A stretch of 11,893 bases of DNA from CAZPZZ01 sp964591245. Its GTDB lineage: Bacteria > Acidobacteriota > Vicinamibacteria > Vicinamibacterales > UBA8438. The DNA is taken from NCBI GenBank assembly GCA_964591245.1, contig CAZPZZ010000128.1, positions 1 through 11,893 on the forward strand, read 5' to 3'. Within the stretch, counting starts at the first letter, position 1. Each line of letters opens with the position of its first letter. The translations under genes were made by a program, and so were the position numbers. Of the stretch, positions 7,471 through 11,893 are shown one piece after another. The notes under the pieces are model-generated. The model did not search any database. It worked only from the letters and a program-made list of their open reading frames with translations, and was not told the DNA's origin.

Positions 7471-7785
7471 ATGTTCGACTCACAGCTTGCCCCGCTGCTC
7501 GTCGGTACGCAGAATTCGGATTCTAGCGTCACCGATAGCATCCGCATCGAGTTCTATCGAGAAGAATTTGTTAAGCATCGCGAGTGCCTGCGTTGTCTAC
7601 GAGAGACCTATTCTGATTGTGCCATTGTGGAGATGGAGAGAGCACTTCGTGAAGTCATGGCACGCGTGGACAAACTCTGTGCACGGGGCGACACCGACCT
7701 CGACCCCGTGGTCAGTGCACTGCTGTGTTCTCTGGATGATGTGACCAAGCTTTCTGCTTGGTCCGACTCCTCTCTCACTCACTGA
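7471..7785 (+). CDS. Small hypothetical protein with a His-x2-Cys-x2-Cys cluster
   Basis: I do not recognise this 104-residue protein. It has no signal peptide or membrane segment and looks soluble and largely helical. Its middle contains HRECLRCLRETYSDC (residues 36-50), giving His36, Cys39, Cys42 and Cys50, with further Cys at 70 and 86. This could bind metal or simply be chance. An acidic/basic helix (about 53-70) follows. No Shine-Dalgarno sequence precedes the ATG at 7471, but a good promoter lies just upstream, which supports a nearly leaderless message. Its last 28 bases overlap the longest form of the glycerate kinase gene in another frame, suggesting translational coupling. Evidence that it is real is the promoter, the position and the lack of a competing gene. 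It could still be a spurious open frame within a long leader. Confidence 0.45.
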   Translation: MFDSQLAPLLVGTQNSDSSVTDSIRIEFYREEFVKHRECLRCLRETYSDCAIVEMERALREVMARVDKLCARGDTDLDPVVSALLCSLDDVTKLSAWSDSSLTH

Positions 7786-9107
7786 TCTCAGTTCCAAGAC
7801 CGCTGCCTCAAACTGCTTCGCTCCTTCGTCGTCACGTTCTTGAAATCGTGGGCGCCGCGGTGGCTGCCGTCGATCCGGAGGAACTGGTACGCGAAGCACT
7901 CGACGATTCCGGTGTTCGCGACTTCATTGGAGAGGCTGAGGTTACCGTGGTGGCGGCTGGTAAAGCGGCCGAGGGGATGGTTGGTGGGTTGCTGACGTCG
8001 GTCGACATGCGAATACGGCGTGGCGTGGCCGTGGGGCCTGTTTCCGACATGTCGCCGCCGGAGTCATTCAGGTGGTACACGGGAGGTCATCCAATTCCCA
8101 ATCAGGCTAGTGTTGAGGGGGCGCGAGAGGCCCTCCGCATGACAAAGGAGATGCCGGCCGACGGCTGCCTCGTGGTTCTACTGTCGGGGGGCGCATCGGC
8201 GCTGATGGCGTCGCCTGTGTCCCCTCTGACGTTGGACGACAAGATCTGCACGACTGAGGTCTTGCTGGCCTCCGGGGTTCCGATTCATGAACTCAATTGT
8301 GTACGGAAGCATCTATCGTCGGTGAAGGGGGGGGCACTCGCACAGGCCTCGATGGGACGCGTGCTGACGCTGGCGATTTCTGACGTTGTAGCGCCAGTCG
8401 AGGATGACCCCAGTGTAATCGGCTCGGGGCCGACGGTGCCGGACGAAACAACGTTCGCGGATGCCCTGGATATCGTCCGACGGCCTCGAACTCGGCGTCG
8501 TATTCCATCCCGGGTTCTCGATGTCCTGGAACGTGGGCGACGGGCGGAGATGAGCGAGACGATGAGGCAAGAGGATAGAGATGGGGCCGCGATGTACCGC
8601 GTTATCGGAAGCCGACGGCATGCGATGAAGGGAGCGGTAGCCGCGGCCCGGTTGCTTGGCTATTCGGCTATGCATCTGGATGAGCCAGTTGTTGGTGAGG
8701 CACGGGAGGTTGGGCGCGAGCATCTCGCCCGGATTAAGGATGCTTGGGAAGGGCCCGGTCCAGCCTGTGTTGTGTCGTCTGGAGAAACGACAGTGACGGT
8801 GCAGGGGCGTGGCCGTGGCGGCCGGAATCAGGAACTGGCGCTTGCCGCGCTCGAATCAGTGAGGCGTGCTGGGCCAGGTGTGGTCTTGGCGAGTGTGGGA
8901 ACTGATGGTGTCGATGGGCCGACCGACGCAGCGGGGGCTGTGGTTGCTGTGGACAGCGTGGACCGCGCGCGCCGACTTGGGTTGGCTCCGGAGGCCTATC
9001 TGGAGAACAACGATGCGTATACCTTCTTCGACGAACTCGGAGATCTGGTGCGTACTGGGCCGACCGGTACCAATGTTGGGGATGTGCAGGTGGTGCTAAC
9101 TACATGA
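7758..9107 (+). CDS. Glycerate 2-kinase, GckA/TtuD type (MOFRL family)
   Basis: This enzyme phosphorylates D-glycerate to 2-phosphoglycerate with ATP, feeding glycerate from serine, glyoxylate or sugar-acid breakdown into lower glycolysis. The frame gives up to 449 residues. Family features are LLRRHVLEIVGAAVAAVDPE near the start, VVAAGKAAEGM (about 65-75), TGGHPIPNQASVEGA, the LLSGGASALM loop (about 141-150), NCVRKHLSSVKGGALA, SDVVAPVEDDPSVIGSGPT, and the MOFRL domain with GRGRGGRNQELALAAL (about 350-365) and GTDGVDGPTDAAGA. Length is normal. The start is a problem: the TTG at 7758 is the longest choice. CTG codons at 7782 and 7803 are the only alternatives before conserved sequence, and there is no ATG, GTG or ribosome binding site. 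Translation may depend on coupling to the small gene that ends at 7785. RNase R follows with a 4-base overlap. Confidence 0.9.
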   Translation: MVRLLSHSLISVPRPLPQTASLLRRHVLEIVGAAVAAVDPEELVREALDDSGVRDFIGEAEVTVVAAGKAAEGMVGGLLTSVDMRIRRGVAVGPVSDMSPPESFRWYTGGHPIPNQASVEGAREALRMTKEMPADGCLVVLLSGGASALMASPVSPLTLDDKICTTEVLLASGVPIHELNCVRKHLSSVKGGALAQASMGRVLTLAISDVVAPVEDDPSVIGSGPTVPDETTFADALDIVRRPRTRRRIPSRVLDVLERGRRAEMSETMRQEDRDGAAMYRVIGSRRHAMKGAVAAARLLGYSAMHLDEPVVGEAREVGREHLARIKDAWEGPGPACVVSSGETTVTVQGRGRGGRNQELALAALESVRRAGPGVVLASVGTDGVDGPTDAAGAVVAVDSVDRARRLGLAPEAYLENNDAYTFFDELGDLVRTGPTGTNVGDVQVVLTT

Positions 9108-11341
9108 GCGACACGCCGGCGCCGCTCCTCCAACTCATCCGTACTCGAGTGCACCATCCCGCGACGATCCGGGAACTCATGCGGAGGCTTTCGATCTCTC
9201 GCCAAGACCGCCATGAATTCCGGCGGCAGGTTGCGCAACTCGTCGACCAAGGAGACCTGATTCGTATTCGGGGGAATCGTTTCAGCGTGCCAGGCGAGAC
9301 TGGTCTGCAGGTGGGCTGTCTTCATGTGAATCCCCGTGGGTTCGGGTTTGTTTCGCCTGAGCCGTCGACAAGAGCAGAAAACGAAGATATTTATGTCGCA
9401 GGCGATGACATAGGTGACGCCATGCACGGTGACCGCGTTGTGGTGCGTGCGGCGGCAGGGCAGGGGCGACGTGAAGGTCGAATCGTTCAGGTGCTTGAAC
9501 GCGCCCAGGCGGAGGTGGTTGGACGCTATCGAGTGGAGGAATCCGGTGTCGGATTCGTCACGCCTCTTGACCCACGTCTTTCGAGGGAGATCCAGATTCC
9601 GACAGGTATGACGAAGGGGGCACAATCCGGTCATATGGTGGCGGTTCAGATCGATCGTTGGCCCACTGCAAGGAAAGGGCCCGTCGGTCATGTGGCAGAA
9701 GTGTTCGGTAACGTGAGTGATCCGGGTGTTGACACGAAGTTGATCATTCGGCAGTACGCGTTGCGCGAAGAACATGATGCCGGCGCTGTGGCCGAAGCGG
9801 AAGGGCTGGGTACAGCCCTCGCGTCTGGAGACCATACAGGGAGGACGGATTTTCGCGCGCTGTCCACAGTGACGATCGATGGCGAATCCGCGCGAGATTT
9901 CGATGACGCTATAACCGTCGAAGTGCTTCCCAATGGACACTACTCGCTCGGCGTGCATATTGCCGACGTTGCGCATTACGTGAAGGAGGGGGGGGCGCTC
10001 GATGCCTCTGCGAGGGAGCGCGGGACCTCTGTGTATTTTCCAGAACGCGCGTTGCACATGTTGCCATCGGCGCTTGCGACGGGGCTGTGCAGCCTGAAGC
10101 CCGGCGTGGAACGACTCGTGCAGTCGTGTGTGATGGAGGTGGATCGTCGGGGGAGAGTGGCGCGTTTTGAGTTCCACGATGGCATCATCCATTCTGATGC
10201 GAGAATGACGTACACCGCGGTTGAAGGCATTCTACAGAAACGTGATCCCGAGCTTCGGTGCAAGTATGCCGAGTTGGTGCCGATGTTGGAATTGCTGGAG
10301 ACTGTGTACCGGCGGCTGCGGATTCGCAGGACGCGCCGTGGTGCGATCGACTTCGAACTGACATCGACGCAGTTGGTGCTTGATGAGGTTGGCGCCGTGG
10401 AGAATATCGTTGCCGTGGAGCGCAACGTGGCGCACCGGATCATTGAGGAGTGCATGCTCGCGGCGAACGAAGTCGTGGCCGGGTATTTGCGGGACCATGA
10501 AGATTTGGGACTGTTTCGAATTCACGAGCAACCCGATCCTGAGAAGGTGTCGGAGTTCGACGATTTTGCGAGCGCCCTCGGGCATGGGCTAGGGGTGCCG
10601 CCAGACCGGGTCCGCCCACAGCACTTTCAGCGGGTACTCAAGCGAGTGCACGGACAACCGGCCGAGCGCGCGGTCGCTCTGCTCATGCTACGCACGATGC
10701 AGAAGGCGCGCTACGATTCCGAAAATCACGGGCATTTTGGTCTTGCGTCCGAAGCGTATACGCATTTCACGTCGCCTATTCGGCGTTACCCAGATCTGGT
10801 GGTACATCGTCTCCTTCGTGAGGTGCGTTACGGCAAGCTGAGTCGGCGGCGACGAGATGAACTTGAGGAAGTGCTTCCAGAGATCGCGCGGCAGTCCTCG
10901 GCGATGGAGCGGCGAGCGGAGGAGGCGGAGCGTGAAATCGTACAGTGGAAGAAGGTGCGATTCATGGCCGACAAGGTCGGCGAAGAGTTCTCTGGATGCG
11001 TGACCGGGGTGACAGGCTCGGGTCTCTTTGTGGAACTGGAGGATTACTTCGTGGAGGGGTTGGCGCATATTTCCGGTATGGTGGACGACTACTATCGGTT
11101 TCGCGATACGGACCACACGTTGCTGGGCGAGCGGAGCGGCAAAGCGTATCGATTAGGAGATACGGTTGCGGTGCGTGTTCTCGCGGTCCATGTTGATCGC
11201 CGCCAGATTGACCTGGGTCTGGCGGAAATTCTTGAGACAGTGCGACAGTCGCCCCGCAGTCAAGCGCGGCACGCCCGTCGCCCGGCAATGCGCCGGCGTC
11301 GTGTCGGAGGACGTGGGCGGGGTCGCCGCGCGCGGCACTAG
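9104..11341 (+). CDS. rnr: Ribonuclease R (3'-5' exoribonuclease, RNB family)
   Basis: RNase R degrades structured RNA from the 3' end and takes part in mRNA and rRNA quality control. The protein has 745 residues. Its ATG overlaps the kinase stop (ATGA, 9104-9107), with AGGTGG about 10 bases upstream. Domains in order are a winged-helix segment (about 17-62, TIRELMRRLSISRQDRHEF), cold-shock OB folds (about 68-200, including NPRGFGFVSP), the RNB catalytic domain (about 247-575), an S1 domain (about 627-707, GLFVELEDYFVEGLAHIS) and a very basic tail (about 715-745, Arg-rich with RGRGRRARH). The four metal-binding aspartates are intact in TIDGESARDFDDA (Asp259, Asp265, Asp267, Asp268). HFTSPIRRYPDLVVHRLL (about 553-570) is another family signature. 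The full set of domains favours RNase R over RNase II. It is probably co-transcribed with glycerate kinase upstream and selB 31 bases downstream. Confidence 0.96.
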   Translation: MSDTPAPLLQLIRTRVHHPATIRELMRRLSISRQDRHEFRRQVAQLVDQGDLIRIRGNRFSVPGETGLQVGCLHVNPRGFGFVSPEPSTRAENEDIYVAGDDIGDAMHGDRVVVRAAAGQGRREGRIVQVLERAQAEVVGRYRVEESGVGFVTPLDPRLSREIQIPTGMTKGAQSGHMVAVQIDRWPTARKGPVGHVAEVFGNVSDPGVDTKLIIRQYALREEHDAGAVAEAEGLGTALASGDHTGRTDFRALSTVTIDGESARDFDDAITVEVLPNGHYSLGVHIADVAHYVKEGGALDASARERGTSVYFPERALHMLPSALATGLCSLKPGVERLVQSCVMEVDRRGRVARFEFHDGIIHSDARMTYTAVEGILQKRDPELRCKYAELVPMLELLETVYRRLRIRRTRRGAIDFELTSTQLVLDEVGAVENIVAVERNVAHRIIEECMLAANEVVAGYLRDHEDLGLFRIHEQPDPEKVSEFDDFASALGHGLGVPPDRVRPQHFQRVLKRVHGQPAERAVALLMLRTMQKARYDSENHGHFGLASEAYTHFTSPIRRYPDLVVHRLLREVRYGKLSRRRRDELEEVLPEIARQSSAMERRAEEAEREIVQWKKVRFMADKVGEEFSGCVTGVTGSGLFVELEDYFVEGLAHISGMVDDYYRFRDTDHTLLGERSGKAYRLGDTVAVRVLAVHVDRRQIDLGLAEILETVRQSPRSQARHARRPAMRRRRVGGRGRGRRARH

Positions 11342-11372
11342 CCCTCTCCTTTCTTTTTGTCTAGCCATTGTC

Positions 11373-11893
11373 ATGCGTCATATTGTGATTGGCACCGCGG
11401 GACATATCGACCACGGAAAGAGTGCGCTCGTACGGTCGCTGACGGGGACCGATCCCGATCGTTTGCAAGAAGAAAAGGCGCGCGGGATCACCATTGACCT
11501 CGGCTTTGCGCTTCTGGCTGATGACGACATACAGCTGTCGTTCGTGGACGTGCCAGGTCACGAGCGGTTCGTGAAGAACATGCTCGCCGGAGCCAGTGGT
11601 ATCGATGGTGTGCTACTGGTGATAGCTGCCGACGAGTCCGTGATGCCGCAGACGCGAGAGCATTTCGACATCTGTCGACTTCTCGGGGTGTCGAGTGGAG
11701 TGGTTGCTCTGACGAAAGCTGATCTGGTTGACGCTGACACGGTGGAACTCGTCAAACTGGAGACTGCGGAGTTGGTCGCAGGGTCGTTTCTCGAGGAGGC
11801 ACCGATGATCCCGGTGTCGTCCAAGACCGGTGTCGGGTTGTCGGAGATACGTGAAGCACTGCTGGCAATGGCACGTGGAACGGTCGGACGGAC
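11373..11893 (+). CDS. selB: Selenocysteine-specific translation elongation factor SelB, N-terminal part
   Basis: SelB is the EF-Tu-like GTPase that carries selenocysteyl-tRNA to UGA codons next to a SECIS RNA hairpin. The window holds 173 codons from the ATG at 11373, covering most of the GTPase domain; the rest is beyond the right edge. All GTP-binding motifs are present: G1 GHIDHGKS (10-17), G2 around Thr40, G3 DVPGH (59-63), G4 TKAD (114-117) and G5 SSKTG (149-153). The stretch TDPDRLQEEKARGITIDLGF (26-45) is diagnostic of SelB and differs from EF-Tu and from initiation or sulfate-adenylyltransferase GTPases. The start lies 31 bases after the RNase R stop, with no Shine-Dalgarno sequence; the upstream stretch is T-rich instead. 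SelA, SelD and the tRNA gene selC are not in view. I could not check the SECIS-binding winged helices that normally form the C-terminus. Confidence 0.94.
   Translation, partial: MRHIVIGTAGHIDHGKSALVRSLTGTDPDRLQEEKARGITIDLGFALLADDDIQLSFVDVPGHERFVKNMLAGASGIDGVLLVIAADESVMPQTREHFDICRLLGVSSGVVALTKADLVDADTVELVKLETAELVAGSFLEEAPMIPVSSKTGVGLSEIREALLAMARGTVGR

Noticed and set aside
8996..10192. 398-codon minus-strand open frame opposite the glycerate kinase and RNase R genes
   Set aside because: The translation is rich in His, Arg and Pro and has no recognisable fold. It is a typical antisense shadow of the two strongly supported plus-strand genes.
11325..11362. 12-base palindrome GCCGCGCGCGGC followed by a T-rich stretch, a possible terminator after rnr
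   Set aside because: The palindrome has no loop, lies within the last Arg codons of rnr, and is separated from the T-rich run by about 20 bases. A terminator would also cut off selB.

Overview
The window looks like chromosomal DNA from a GC-rich Gram-negative bacterium. The evidence is an outer-membrane TolC-type channel, a periplasmic adaptor, a Spy/CpxP-like periplasmic protein and a membrane-anchored anti-sigma factor. The style of these proteins (a Gly/Pro/Arg-rich insert in a MacA-like adaptor, a small ZAS-type anti-sigma factor) suggests Acidobacteriota, perhaps Vicinamibacteria. That is an inference from memory of related proteins and was not tested. I see no mobile element, CRISPR array, rRNA or tRNA gene.

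Left half (about 1-5600), all on the minus strand, so gene order reads right to left: ECF sigma factor (4910-5590), zinc-type anti-sigma factor (4126-4866), Spy/CpxP-like periplasmic protein (3240-3698), TolC-family outer-membrane protein (1435-3069) and MacA-like adaptor (1-1367, running off the left edge). The inner-membrane pump component (a MacB-type ABC permease would be expected) would lie beyond the edge. The simplest reading is an envelope-stress module: a sigma/anti-sigma switch next to a periplasmic chaperone-like protein and a tripartite efflux system.

The strand changes between about 5590 and 5849. Right half (5849-11893), all on the plus strand: gatB (5849-7288); a small Cys-containing protein of unknown function (7471-7785) behind a good sigma70-type promoter; a MOFRL-family glycerate 2-kinase (7758-9107); RNase R (9104-11341), overlapping the kinase by 4 bases; and the GTPase domain of SelB (11373 to the right edge). 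The last four look like one transcription unit. SelB implies that the organism decodes UGA as selenocysteine, but no other selenocysteine gene is inside the window.

Most genes are recognisable families. The parts worth a second look are the sigma/anti-sigma/Spy/efflux cassette, the Spy-like segment embedded in the adaptor, the almost leaderless small Cys protein, and the missing conventional start codon of the glycerate kinase.
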